Shown here: one piece after another, positions 54,107 through 62,511 of the stretch
How positions within the stretch are numbered: position 1 is the first letter of the stretch
How the letters are laid out: the number at the start of each line of letters is the position of its first letter
NCBI RefSeq assembly: GCF_005863245.1
Contig: NZ_VBUT01000005.1
Span: 62,001-126,000, forward strand
DNA from: Nocardia cyriacigeorgica
Lineage (GTDB): Bacteria; Actinomycetota; Actinomycetes; Mycobacteriales; Mycobacteriaceae
Length of the DNA stretch: 64,000 bases
Direction: 5' to 3'
Made by a program: the position numbers and the translations under genes
Notes under the pieces: generated by a model
Seen by the model: only the letters and a program-made list of their open reading frames with translations
Database searches by the model: none
Told to the model about the DNA's origin: nothing

Positions 54107-54594
54107 ACGCCGGACTGGTGTGGGGCGCCACCGAAGCCGAACGCGACGCGCCGCTGCCCTGCGATGAACTCGAACCCGACGCCGCCGTCGTCGCCGACCG
54201 CGCCATCAGCATCGCCGCCCCGCCCGCTCTGGTGTTCTCCTGGCTGTGCCAGATGCGGGTGGCCACCTACAGCTATCGCATCGGCAATCGCTGGAAATCC
54301 AGTCCACGGGTGCGTGATCCGCAATTGACAGAACTCGCGGCCGGGCAGCGCTTCATGGGCCAGTTCGATCTGGAATCGTTCGCCCTCGGCAGGCATGTGA
54401 CCTTGCGCGCCGGCGACATCTGCGTGACGTACGCGGTGCGGCCGGAGGGGGCGGGCACCCGGCTCGTCGCCCGGGTCCGCTTCGGTGGGCCGGCTCTGAT
54501 CGGCCGGGTGCTCGCCCTCGGCGATGTGATCATGATGCGCAAACAGTTGCGCACGCTCCAGGAGCTGGCCGAAGCCGAGGCCGCGAGCGGCTGA
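54103..54594 (+). CDS. SRPBCC-family protein (polyketide-cyclase-like)
   Basis: 163 residues. ISIAAPPALVFSWLCQMRVATYSY begins the helix-grip fold, and the amphipathic C-terminal helix ALGDVIMMRKQLRTLQELAEAEA closes it. Together with the preceding gene it may form a TetR-regulated ligand-binding or lipid-cyclase pair. No catalytic residue assignment is possible. Confidence 0.78.
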   Translation: MNAGLVWGATEAERDAPLPCDELEPDAAVVADRAISIAAPPALVFSWLCQMRVATYSYRIGNRWKSSPRVRDPQLTELAAGQRFMGQFDLESFALGRHVTLRAGDICVTYAVRPEGAGTRLVARVRFGGPALIGRVLALGDVIMMRKQLRTLQELAEAEAASG

Positions 54595-54967
54595 GCACCA
54601 CACCGTCGAATCCGGCATGGTCGGGCCTGCTTTCACCGATCCGCTGAAACCGGTCCGGGTGGCCGTGCAATGATGTCACCCGGAAAAGCGGCCGCGACGG
54701 CAGGTAATCGAGATGCCGTCGGCCCACTCCGGTCGCAGCACCGGGCTTTTCCGCGTCACACCGATCGACACTGCTCGACCACGCACCGTCGCAGACCTGA
54801 TCGATAGCTCGTAGCGCCACACTGCCCGTCGCGATTTCCGCGCGGACCGTGCGCTGAATCAGGTCCGCACGGGCACTCGTCAGAACTGTTCGAACGTGGA
54901 AAGGACTGTGGCACGTGCACTCCCTGGATTCATGGCCGGACGCGGCAGCGCGGGACGGTGGTCGTTC
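54595..54967. other. 373-bp stretch upstream of the P450 gene without a convincing gene
   Basis: The P450 reading frame stays open back to 54896, but the extra residues there do not resemble a P450 N-terminus. Other frames in this stretch are antisense or low-complexity. The P450 promoter is likely here; no clear operator is seen. Confidence 0.4.
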
Positions 54968-56224
54968 GTGACCGCCGCGCACCAGATTCTCGAGCTGACC
55001 GACGAGTTCTATCAGGATCCGCACGCCGTCTACCGGACGCTTCGCGCACGCGGACCGATCCACCGGATCCGGCTGGACGGGGTGGTGGGCTGGCTGGTCG
55101 TCGACCACGAGGTCGCCAAACAGGCCTTCGTCGAGCCGAGCATCAGCAAGCGGATCGGATCACCGGAAGGCCAAGCGATCCTGGCCAAACACGGTGCCGG
55201 CGAGATGTTCAACGCCGCCATCAACGACAACATGCTCTTCGCCGACCCGCCGCAACACAACCGGCTCCGCAAACTGGTGTCGAAAGCCTTCGCCGGCCGC
55301 GCCATCCGTGAGCTCGGCCCGCGCATCACCGAACTCGCTGACGCCCTGCTCGACGATATGGCCGGACGCGAGGCCGTCGACCTGCTCGACAGCTACGCCT
55401 TCCCGTTGCCGATCGCGGTGATCTGCGAGCTGCTCGGCGTGCCCGACGACGACAAGGACGACTTCCGTTCCTGGACAGCCGTTCTGGTCAACGATTCCGC
55501 GCCCATCGAGGACCGCACCACCGCCGGGATCAGCTTCTTCACCTACCTGACCGAGCTGATCGCCGCCCGCACCGACGATCCGCGTGAGGATCTGCTGTCG
55601 GAGCTCATCATCGCCAAGGACGACGACGACCGGCTCGACCAGCAGGAACTGATTGCGATGCTGTTCCTGCTGCTGGCCGCCGGTCACGAAACCACCGTAA
55701 ACCTCATCGGCAACGCGGTGCTCGAGCTGCTGCGCGATCCGGTCACCGCCGAGCGGCTGCGCCGCGATCCGGACGGGATTCCGGCCTTCCTCGACGAGGT
55801 GCTGCGCTGTCAGGGCCCGGTGCATCTGGCCACCGCGCGCTACACGACGGCGCCGATCACGTTGGGCGGACAGGATATCGAGGCCGGCGAATTCATCATG
55901 ATCTCCCTCGCCGCCGCCAACCGCGATCCGCGCCTGTTCACCGAGCCCGACCGCATGGATCCCGGCCGCACCGACCACCGCCATATCGCCTTCGGTCACG
56001 GCATCCACTACTGCCTCGGCGCCGCCTTGGCCCGCACCGAGGCCACCATCGCCCTCACCCGCCTGCTCGACCGCATCCCGGCGATGTCGCTGGACGCCGA
56101 GTTCGGCGATCTGCGCTGGCGCAAGAGTTTGCTGATCCGGGGGCTCGCCGAACTTCCGGTGCGCCTCGGCGGCACGGAAACGGTCGCCGCAGCCGGTGCG
56201 GACGCGCGGTATTCGATGAACTGA
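54968..56224 (+). CDS. Cytochrome P450
   Basis: 418 residues from GTG 54968; an upstream GTG at 54896 would add 24 residues. Oxygen-binding helix AAGHETTVNLIG, ExxR in FLDEVLRCQG, PERF-like DRMDPGRTDHRHIAFGHG, and the haem-ligand motif FGHGIHYCLG with Cys349 are all present. The bacterial class I type requires a separate ferredoxin, none of which is adjacent. Substrate is unknown. An 8-bp hairpin after the stop acts as terminator. Confidence 0.92.
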   Translation: MTAAHQILELTDEFYQDPHAVYRTLRARGPIHRIRLDGVVGWLVVDHEVAKQAFVEPSISKRIGSPEGQAILAKHGAGEMFNAAINDNMLFADPPQHNRLRKLVSKAFAGRAIRELGPRITELADALLDDMAGREAVDLLDSYAFPLPIAVICELLGVPDDDKDDFRSWTAVLVNDSAPIEDRTTAGISFFTYLTELIAARTDDPREDLLSELIIAKDDDDRLDQQELIAMLFLLLAAGHETTVNLIGNAVLELLRDPVTAERLRRDPDGIPAFLDEVLRCQGPVHLATARYTTAPITLGGQDIEAGEFIMISLAAANRDPRLFTEPDRMDPGRTDHRHIAFGHGIHYCLGAALARTEATIALTRLLDRIPAMSLDAEFGDLRWRKSLLIRGLAELPVRLGGTETVAAAGADARYSMN

Positions 56225-56235
56225 GTATCCGGTCG

Positions 56236-56261
56236 CGGGCCGATTCGTTCGAGTCGGCCCG
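56236..56261 (+). terminator. Terminator after the P450 gene
   Basis: Stem CGGGCCGA (56236-56243) with TCGGCCCG (56254-56261), 10-nt loop, 11 nt after the stop codon. Confidence 0.55.
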
Positions 56262-56305
56262 TGGATCGGGGAATAGGCGCCGAGACGCGGACCTTGGAGC
56301 TCTAT

Positions 56306-56818
56306 ATGACCAGTGCTGAGTTGTTGATCGACGGATTCGGGCGGATCCGGGAGAACGTGCATGGGGCGGTCGAGGGGTTGACTGGTGCTGAGCTGGGGGT
56401 TCGGCTGGACGCGCAGGCCAATTCGATCGCGTGGCTGGTGTGGCATCTGACCCGTGTGCAGGACGATCACATCGCCGATGTCGCGGGGACCGAGCAGGTG
56501 TGGACGCGCGACGGATGGGCGGGGCGATTCGGGTTGCCGTTCCCCGACGGCGACACCGGGTACGGGCACAGCACCACCGACGTCGACGCACTCGCCGGCA
56601 TGTCGGCAGAGCTGCTGCTCGGATACCACGACGCGGTGCACGCCCAGACCGTCGACTACGTCTCCGGCCTCACCGACGCCGACCTGCCGCGGGTGGTCGA
56701 TACCCGCTGGGACCCGCCGGTGACGCTCGGCGTACGGCTGATCAGCGTCATCGACGACGACATCCAGCATTCCGGGCAGGCGGCGTTCATTCGCGGAATC
56801 GTGTTGCGGCGCAGGTAG
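56306..56818 (+). CDS. DinB-family protein, mycothiol-transferase-like (DUF664)
   Basis: 170 residues from ATG 56306, with GGAG 7 nt upstream. Metal-binding His residues are visible in LVWHLTRVQDDHI, YHDAVHAQT and DDIQHSGQ, which make the DinB four-helix bundle's three-His site. Relatives in actinobacteria transfer mycothiol to electrophiles, a detoxification role. It is separate from its neighbours. Confidence 0.88.
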   Translation: MTSAELLIDGFGRIRENVHGAVEGLTGAELGVRLDAQANSIAWLVWHLTRVQDDHIADVAGTEQVWTRDGWAGRFGLPFPDGDTGYGHSTTDVDALAGMSAELLLGYHDAVHAQTVDYVSGLTDADLPRVVDTRWDPPVTLGVRLISVIDDDIQHSGQAAFIRGIVLRRR

Positions 56819-56974
56819 TTCGGTACGATCGATCCGGCTGATCGCTAGCGGCCAACACGACCGCCCGGCTTGTCAGCAGCTCACGACGCCGACGCGCGGC
56901 CATCGACTACCGATGAACCACCGGTCGGAACCGTCATTGATCGCCGATCCGGGCCGGCTGGGTGGTGTGAGGAT

Positions 56975-57133
56975 TTATCGGTCGCTTGATTTGCTGTTCT
57001 TGGTCGAGCTGTTAGCTTTGGCGGGCCGTTTCCCGGCGAGGATCGATTCGGCCTGTTCCCTGCGTTGGCGGACCTGTTCGGGGGTCAGGGGAACACGTCG
57101 GGGCCGCAGCTCATCCCTGGTCAACGCGCTCAT
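56975..57133 (-). CDS. 52-residue partner of the ADP-ribosyltransferase
   Basis: A highly charged, helical peptide (TRDELRPRRVPLTPEQVRQRREQAESILAGKR) with a Lys/Ser-rich disordered tail. Its ATG overlaps the stop of the toxin-like gene (ATGA). Position and size suit an antitoxin or chaperone for the transferase, but the order (toxin first) is less common in toxin-antitoxin pairs. No family is recognised. Confidence 0.65.
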   Translation of the reverse strand: MSALTRDELRPRRVPLTPEQVRQRREQAESILAGKRPAKANSSTKNSKSSDR

Positions 57134-57717
57134 TGCGGTTCCTCCATTACGGTCGCCTGAATACGCCACATACTACGCGTTTGATCGAAGTACACATCCA
57201 TGATGAAGTACCGCCGCGCGTCGATCACCAGGACCTCCCGCTCTTCGCGGACCTCCGCGAGCTCGCCCAGCCGGAGCGCAGGAGTTCCGGCCGGCACGAC
57301 CAGTTCGAGTATCACCGGGTGGCGATGGCGAAGTGAGCGTGGCGGGACGTCGACGCCGGAAGTCGACAGGAATGCGTCCTCAACGAATTCCTGATCGATC
57401 AAGGCCAGAGCGGAGGCTGCATCGACGATGCCGTATAGGTCTGCTTCCGTCTCCCGGGTCACGCGGACGGCGGTGGGTAGCGGATAGCGGCGCAGGCCGG
57501 ATCGGATCGCGATGATCCGGCGCTCGATGCTGGGAGTCATCGGTGTCAGTCCGCGCATCGCCGCGTTGACCAGCTCGAAACCTCCGAGCGCGTAGGCTTC
57601 GATCTCGGCGCGCTCGTTATCTGTCAGTCGGTCGGGAGTCTGTCCGGCGAGCTCTGCCGATGCCAACGGCAATGTGTCGAATGACTGCCAATGCTGTTGC
57701 CCCCCTTGCTCTGTCAC
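57130..57717 (-). CDS. Predicted ADP-ribosyltransferase of the exoenzyme (R-S-E) class
   Basis: 195 residues from a GTG at 57717 that may be leaderless (TAGACT at 57725-57730 as the -10 element, 7 nt before it). The C-terminal half carries the R-S-E catalytic signature: an Arg in the VRVTRETE strand, FLSTS (118-120) and E159-R160-E161 within REEREVLVIDARRYFIMDV. The N-terminal helix bundle carries LTDNERAEIEAYALGGFELVNAAMRG. No signal peptide, so it is cytosolic or delivered by another route. A 52-residue gene overlaps its stop. Target is unknown. Confidence 0.75.
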   Translation of the reverse strand: MTEQGGQQHWQSFDTLPLASAELAGQTPDRLTDNERAEIEAYALGGFELVNAAMRGLTPMTPSIERRIIAIRSGLRRYPLPTAVRVTRETEADLYGIVDAASALALIDQEFVEDAFLSTSGVDVPPRSLRHRHPVILELVVPAGTPALRLGELAEVREEREVLVIDARRYFIMDVYFDQTRSMWRIQATVMEEPQ

Positions 57718-57746
57718 GCCTCGTAGTCTATCGGGCCGATGGGCAC

Positions 57747-58550
57747 TTACACCCGGACAGTGTCGGGGATGGGGGAGCGGGCGGTCCAGCGGTTGTGGGT
57801 GCGGTGCACCTCGACGGGGTGAGCGAAGGTCGCTGAGATCGTGTCGGTGGTGATGGTGGCGTCGGCGGTGCCGCAGGCGACTGTGCGGCCGTCGGTGATC
57901 AGCAGGGCATGTGTGGTCGTGCTCGGCAGTTCTTCGAGATGGTGGGTTACCAGGATCGATGCCACCTCCGGGTGGGTGCGGTCGAGGGCGTCGATGGTTT
58001 CGAGCAGCTGCTCGCGGGCGGCGACGTCGAGGCCGGTGGACGGTTCGTCGAGCAGCAGCAGGCGCGGCTCGGCGATGAGCGCGCGGGCGATGAGGGTGCG
58101 GCCGCGCTCGCCCTGCGAGAGTGTCGGCCACACCTCGTCGGCTTTTCCGGACAGGCCGACGGTGTCGATCATGGCGTGGGTGCGGGCCAGGTCGTCGGCC
58201 GACGGGCTCCAGCGCATCGGGGTGTCGATGGTGCCGGTGAGGCCGGTGAGCACGACCTCGCGCACCGTCAGGGGGTAGCGCAGGGGATGGCGTGGGTTCA
58301 CATGCCCGATGGACCGGCGCAGGCGCTGCAACTCCACGCGGCCCAGTTGTTCGCCCAGCACCCGGACCGTGCCGGACGTCGGGTGGCTGACGGCACCGCA
58401 CAAGCCGAGCAGGGTGCTCTTGCCCGCACCGTTGGGTCCGAGGAGCGCCCAGTGTTCGCCGGCGTGCACGGTCAGTGAGATGCCGTCGAGGATCTGCTTG
58501 CCTTCGCGCCGGAAGGTTACCTCGGTGAGATCGAGCACCGGTGCGGTCAC
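57747..58550 (-). CDS. ABC transporter ATP-binding protein (YlmA-like, no permease nearby)
   Basis: 267 residues. Walker A GPNGAGKST, signature LSQGERGRT, Walker B LLLLDEPSTGLD and the H-loop VTHHLEE are present. The GTG start overlaps the stop of the FadR-type gene (GTGA). It is soluble, and no permease gene follows, as in the YlmA/ModF-like class whose roles are not established. Confidence 0.88.
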   Translation of the reverse strand: MTAPVLDLTEVTFRREGKQILDGISLTVHAGEHWALLGPNGAGKSTLLGLCGAVSHPTSGTVRVLGEQLGRVELQRLRRSIGHVNPRHPLRYPLTVREVVLTGLTGTIDTPMRWSPSADDLARTHAMIDTVGLSGKADEVWPTLSQGERGRTLIARALIAEPRLLLLDEPSTGLDVAAREQLLETIDALDRTHPEVASILVTHHLEELPSTTTHALLITDGRTVACGTADATITTDTISATFAHPVEVHRTHNRWTARSPIPDTVRV

Positions 58551-59218
58551 GAGAAGGCCTCCTTCAGGGCGGTGAGGTGGGTACGGCTGAATTCCGCTGC
58601 CGCCATAGGATTTCGGGCTGCAATGGCATCGGCGAGCTGTTCATGGGCGGCGTGGTCGGCGCGCTCGGAGGGGACCGGGCGGATCTCGAGCATGTCGATC
58701 ATCGCCAGCCGCAGACGCGGCAGGAACGCGTCGAACAGCTGAACCAGGATGTCGTTGTGGGCGGCCACCAGGACCGCGCGGTGGAACCGCATATCGGCGT
58801 CGACGTGCTCGGCCACCGTCTGGCCCTCGATGCTGCGGGCCGCCAGCGCGCGCCGGATGGCCCGCAGGTCGGCCGGGGTGCGACGATGGGCGGCCAGGGC
58901 CGCCGCCTCGGCTTCGATGGCGATGCGCGCCTCGATCACCGCCGCGATGGTGGCGCGACGCAGCACGATGTCCCAGTCCTCGCTGACATCGAGCGCCGTG
59001 ACGAATACTCCCGCTCCCTGGCGACTGGTCAGCACACCCTTGCCCGCGAGTTCGCGGATCGCCTCCCGGACGGTGGATCGTCCGACACCCAGCTGCGCGG
59101 CCAGCGTCGTCTCACCGGGGAGTCGATGCCCCAGCGGCCACTCACCGGCGCGGATTCTGGTGAGCAGAAGTTCGGCCGCCTGCTCGGCCAGCGGGTGACG
59201 CCTCACCTGGCTGTCCAT
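58547..59218 (-). CDS. FadR/GntR-family regulator (FCD domain)
   Basis: 223 residues. Winged [60 protein letters not shown]. The FCD effector domain shows metal-binding-type residues [17 protein letters not shown] and the closing His in [12 protein letters not shown]. It is divergent from the leuA leader (45 bp between starts), so it could sense a leucine-pathway metabolite, although its own operon partner is the ABC ATPase. Confidence 0.9.
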   Translation of the reverse strand: MDSQVRRHPLAEQAAELLLTRIRAGEWPLGHRLPGETTLAAQLGVGRSTVREAIRELAGKGVLTSRQGAGVFVTALDVSEDWDIVLRRATIAAVIEARIAIEAEAAALAAHRRTPADLRAIRRALAARSIEGQTVAEHVDADMRFHRAVLVAAHNDILVQLFDAFLPRLRLAMIDMLEIRPVPSERADHAAHEQLADAIAARNPMAAAEFSRTHLTALKEAFS

Positions 59219-59263
59219 CCACGAACCTCTCTACTTGTCTGAGGAGTTGTGATAGTCTAGGCC

Positions 59264-59308
59264 ATGCTCGCGCACCGCCTGCTCCTCGACCGCCACGGCG
59301 GGGCCTGA
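59264..59308 (+). CDS. Leu-rich leader peptide of leuA
   Basis: 14 residues, [14 protein letters not shown], with four Leu codons including three in a row. TAGTCT at 59253-59258 places transcription start at or next to the ATG, so the message is probably leaderless. Its last codons form the left arm of the hairpin below, the layout of transcriptional attenuation by leucine starvation. Confidence 0.62.
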   Translation: MLAHRLLLDRHGGA

Positions 59309-59330
59309 CCGATCGGCCACCCCGCCGTGG
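59293..59330 (+). terminator. leuA attenuator hairpin
   Basis: 11-bp stem, CCACGGCGGGG (59293-59303) with its complement at 59320-59330, loop 16 nt, followed by GGTTTCG. The stem overlaps the end of the leader peptide and lies 62 nt upstream of the leuA ATG. Confidence 0.58.
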
Positions 59331-59391
59331 GGTTTCGTCGTCGGCCGGTCACCTCATTTTCGTGACGGCCGCACGGCCAGGAAGCAGAACC

Positions 59392-61146
59392 ATGACATCG
59401 CGTGCATTTCCCACCATCGACACGCCCGCGGGCGATATCCCGTCGCATGCTGCGGCGTGGAATCGGCAGCGGCATTCGCAGATGCCCTCGCACCGCTACC
59501 GCAACGTCTACCAGCGTGTGGATATTCCTCTCGTACAACGTGATTGGCCCACCGCGCAGATCACCCAGGCGCCCCTGTGGGTGCCGGTCGACCTGCGCGA
59601 CGGAAATCAATCACTCGCCGAACCCATGGATCCCGCACGCAAACGGCGCTTCTTCGAACTGCTGGTCGCCATGGGGTACAAGGAGATCGAGGTCGGCTAT
59701 CCGTCGGCCTCGCAGACCGACTTCGACTTCGTGCGGTTGCTGGCCGACACCGATATCGCGCCGTCCGATGTCACCATTGTGGTGTTCACGCCCGCCCGGC
59801 GGGATCTGATCGAACGAACCGTCGCGTCGGTGCGGGGGCTGCGCAACGAGGTTGTCATCCACATGTACACCGCGACCGCCCCGGTATGGCGGAATACCGT
59901 GCTGGGCAAGGACACTCGCGAGCTGCGCGAACTGATCCTGGCCGGTGGACGCGACGTGCTCGAGTTCGCCGGCGATCTGCCCAACGTGCGATTCGAGTTC
60001 TCACCTGAGGTGTTCAATCTGACCGAACCCGGATATGTCCGCGATATCTGCGATGCGATGACCGAGCTGTGGGATGCGACGCCCGACCGTCCGGTCATCC
60101 TGAACCTGCCTGCGACGGTGGAGGTGGCGACGCCGAATGTGTACGCCGACCAGATCGAATACATGCATCGCACGCTTGCGCGGCGAGACAGCGTCATCCT
60201 GTCGGTGCACCCGCACAACGATCGCGGAACCGGCATCGCCTGCGCCGAACTCGCCATGCTGGCCGGTGCGCAACGGGTGGAGGGCTGCGTGTTCGGCAAC
60301 GGTGAACGCACCGGCAACGTCGACATCGCCACCCTCGCCCTGAACCTGCACGCCCAAGGCGTGGACCCGATGATCGACTTCTCCGATATCGACGAGATCC
60401 GCCGCACCGTCGAGTACTGCACCCGCCTGCCCGTCCCCGAACGCCACCCCTACGTCGGCGACCTGGTGCACACCGCCTTCTCCGGCACCCATCAGGACGC
60501 CATCAACAAGGGCTTCGCCGAACACCGAGCCCGCGCCGCCGCCACCGGCCGCGCCGAACGCGACCTCGACTGGCAGGTCCCGTACCTGCCCATCGACCCC
60601 GCCGACCTCGGCCGCAGCTACGACGCCGTCATCCGAGTGAATTCCCAATCCGGCAAAGGCGGCATCGCCTACCTGCTGCACACCGAATACGGCATGGACC
60701 TGCCACGCCGCCTGCAAATCGATTTCGCCCGGCATGTGCAGGAACACACCGATGGAACCGGTGCGGAAGTCACCGCGGGCGAGCTGCGGGAGCTGTTCGA
60801 CCAGGTGTATCTGGCCGACACCGCGGGCGTGCGACTCGATCACTTGCAGACCGATGATTCCACCACCACGCTCACCCTGAGCGCCGACGGCCGCACCCAC
60901 ACCACAGAACACCGCGGTATCGGACCGGTCGACGCCCTCACCACCGCGCTCGGAGAGATCGGCCGCCCGGTCGAAGTCCTGACCCTGCACCAGCAGTCCC
61001 TCAGCACAGGCGACGCCATCACCTACCTCGAGTTCCGGATCAACGGCCGAACCGGCTGGTCCTGCGGTCGTAGCGATTCCGTGGTCGCCGCGACAACGTC
61101 AGCCGTCATCCGCGCCGCGAACGCGGTGATGCACTCCGCGGTCTGA
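59392..61146 (+). CDS. leuA: 2-isopropylmalate synthase
   Basis: 584 residues from ATG 59392 with AGGAAG upstream. The aldolase-like TIM barrel shows LRDGNQSL at its start, [14 protein letters not shown] with the metal-binding HxHNDxG motif, and the loop [10 protein letters not shown]. The C-terminal allosteric LeuA dimer domain (residues about 470-584) binds leucine. It makes 2-isopropylmalate from acetyl-CoA and 2-oxoisovalerate, the first committed step to leucine. Transcription is likely controlled by the leader above; feedback by leucine is a known family trait. Confidence 0.97.
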   Translation: MTSRAFPTIDTPAGDIPSHAAAWNRQRHSQMPSHRYRNVYQRVDIPLVQRDWPTAQITQAPLWVPVDLRDGNQSLAEPMDPARKRRFFELLVAMGYKEIEVGYPSASQTDFDFVRLLADTDIAPSDVTIVVFTPARRDLIERTVASVRGLRNEVVIHMYTATAPVWRNTVLGKDTRELRELILAGGRDVLEFAGDLPNVRFEFSPEVFNLTEPGYVRDICDAMTELWDATPDRPVILNLPATVEVATPNVYADQIEYMHRTLARRDSVILSVHPHNDRGTGIACAELAMLAGAQRVEGCVFGNGERTGNVDIATLALNLHAQGVDPMIDFSDIDEIRRTVEYCTRLPVPERHPYVGDLVHTAFSGTHQDAINKGFAEHRARAAATGRAERDLDWQVPYLPIDPADLGRSYDAVIRVNSQSGKGGIAYLLHTEYGMDLPRRLQIDFARHVQEHTDGTGAEVTAGELRELFDQVYLADTAGVRLDHLQTDDSTTTLTLSADGRTHTTEHRGIGPVDALTTALGEIGRPVEVLTLHQQSLSTGDAITYLEFRINGRTGWSCGRSDSVVAATTSAVIRAANAVMHSAV

Positions 61147-61153
61147 CGGTCGG

Positions 61154-61186
61154 GCGGTGCGGTGAGCGGCCGGATCACCGCACCGC
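61154..61186. terminator. Bidirectional terminator between leuA and the CYTH gene
   Basis: 12-bp perfect stem, GCGGTGCGGTGA (61154-61165) with its complement at 61175-61186, 9-nt loop. It starts 8 nt after the leuA stop and separates it from the converging CYTH gene. Confidence 0.72.
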
Positions 61187-61223
61187 ACGGTTCATTCGGA
61201 TGGCACGTGTCGCCGGTGTTCGG

Positions 61224-61790
61224 TCATCGCCCGGAATCCCGGCGGCGAGCAACCGCATCCGTGTACAGCTCAGTCGTCAACTCGTCGGCTGACACTCCGA
61301 GCTCCGCCAACAGGGATTCGAGATGCCTGAGCGCTTCCGGTAACTCGGCCTCCTCCGACACCATCGTCTCGAGTTCCAGGAACTGCCCGTCGAGTTCCGG
61401 AACGGACACGAGGGTGGCAAGTACTTGCCGTCCGTCCGCGACGAACCGAAAATTCTCGCAGGCCTTGCTGAACGAAATCACCGCTCGCAACCCGAGTCGC
61501 GCGATGATCTGCTCCATCGCAGCACGGTCACCGATCACCGTCTCGAACTCCGGCTTGGAACCGGTAGCGGAATCGACCGTCGGGTCTTTGAACGTCAACA
61601 GATGCCGAGCGCCATCCGGGCCGGTGATCGTGCGCAACCGGCACTCACGACCACCGCGGCTCAGTGAACGTTCCGCGTCGTCGAAGTAGGTGTCGCGGTA
61701 CTCGACACGCTCGGCGTCAGCCCGATCCGCCAGCAGCTTCCGCACGCCCGCCGGATTCACCAGCCGCGCTTTGTACTCCGCTTCGATCAC
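61224..61790 (-). CDS. CYTH-domain protein (class IV adenylate cyclase/thiamine-triphosphatase fold)
   Basis: 188 residues. The N-terminal ExExK motif is IEAEYK (Glu3, Glu5, Lys7), and beta strands alternate charged residues (ECRLRTITGPDGARHLLTFKD, KPEFETVIGDR, FLELETMVSEE) as in the triphosphate tunnel. It binds an organic triphosphate or pyrophosphate with a divalent metal. Precise reaction is unclear; eukaryotic relatives hydrolyse thiamine triphosphate and CyaB makes cAMP. Confidence 0.9.
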   Translation of the reverse strand: MIEAEYKARLVNPAGVRKLLADRADAERVEYRDTYFDDAERSLSRGGRECRLRTITGPDGARHLLTFKDPTVDSATGSKPEFETVIGDRAAMEQIIARLGLRAVISFSKACENFRFVADGRQVLATLVSVPELDGQFLELETMVSEEAELPEALRHLESLLAELGVSADELTTELYTDAVARRRDSGR

Positions 61791-61939
61791 GATACGAACC
61801 CTCCGATCTCACACGAGTCGCCGCGCTGTTATCACCGATTGTTCGAGCTGACGCGTGAACGCATGGTGCAGGACACCAGCCTGATGCCGGATCGCTGCCA
61901 TGGTTCGAGCAAGTATGACTCTCCGCGTGCGGTACGCAA

Positions 61940-62035
61940 TCAATCGTCATAATCCGACGGCCAGAAGATCACTCCGAGCACAACGGCGAGGGGAAGCGCG
62001 ACCACGAACCCGAGGCCGACAGTCGCCCAGTTCAC
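61940..62035 (-). CDS. 31-residue single-helix membrane micro-protein, third XRE divergon
   Basis: GTG start overlaps the stop of the 107-residue gene (GTGA). One helix (WATVGLGFVVALPLAVVLGVIFW) is followed by an acidic end PSDYDD. It is the counterpart of the 30-residue peptide at 22979 and is coupled to a 107-residue gene in the same way. Confidence 0.6.
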   Translation of the reverse strand: MNWATVGLGFVVALPLAVVLGVIFWPSDYDD

Positions 62036-62355
62036 CGCTGTATTCCGCCCACGCTGTACCAACGCGCGAACGAAGCGCGGGGAGCGGCACATTCGACATC
62101 TGCGATGGTCATGAGGCGGTTCAATGTCATCGCGTCGACGTGGGCTGTGGAGGGCAGCAGCACGGTGTCGGCGCCTGCGGCCTGAACTTGTTGAAACAAG
62201 CCGAGTATTGATGCGGAATCAGCCCACCGCAGTTCGTATCCCAGACGCCGTGCAAGCCTGCGCACCTGTGCCGCATCCCAGTCGCTGACCGGCGAACACG
62301 GGTCGATCCACCCGAGCGCCGTCGGATTGGGCGCGCCCAGCCCGGAGAATCTCAT
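62032..62355 (-). CDS. 107-residue hypothetical protein of the third XRE divergon
   Basis: ATG 62355, with GAGAGGA upstream, is divergent from the XRE gene. Segments LARRLGYELRWADSASILGLFQQVQAAGADTVLLPSTAHVDAMTLNRLM suggest an alpha/beta domain resembling the resolvase N-terminal fold, without the serine catalytic motif. It has the same length as the gene at 23068 and a similar pattern. Function is unknown. Confidence 0.7.
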   Translation of the reverse strand: MRFSGLGAPNPTALGWIDPCSPVSDWDAAQVRRLARRLGYELRWADSASILGLFQQVQAAGADTVLLPSTAHVDAMTLNRLMTIADVECAAPRASFARWYSVGGIQR

Positions 62356-62456
62356 CGAATCCTCTCTGTCCTCGTCGATTCGGCGCGCGCCCGGCACCGG
62401 GGGCTAACGCCTCCGATCAACGGCACTGCTGGTCGGTGTGCCAAGGGAACCGACAT
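62352..62456 (-). CDS. Possible 34-residue basic micro-ORF upstream of the 107-residue gene
   Basis: It reads MSVPLAHRPAVPLIGGVSPR and continues basic to a stop that overlaps the next ATG (ATGA). Its own ribosome site is poor. The overlap and its place in the divergon parallel the 21- and 53-residue genes of the other two, but it may also be chance. Confidence 0.32.
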   Translation of the reverse strand: MSVPLAHRPAVPLIGGVSPRCRARAESTRTERIR

Positions 62457-62511
62457 CGGCCCGGCGCCGGACGCTGATTCAGTCTGTGACGGAGGGCACT
62501 CGGGTCGGTAT

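Noticed and set aside
62432..62454. GTCGGT-N11-ACCGAC inverted repeat in the third XRE divergent region
   Set aside because: Arms of only 6 bp in GC-rich DNA; too likely by chance to call an operator.
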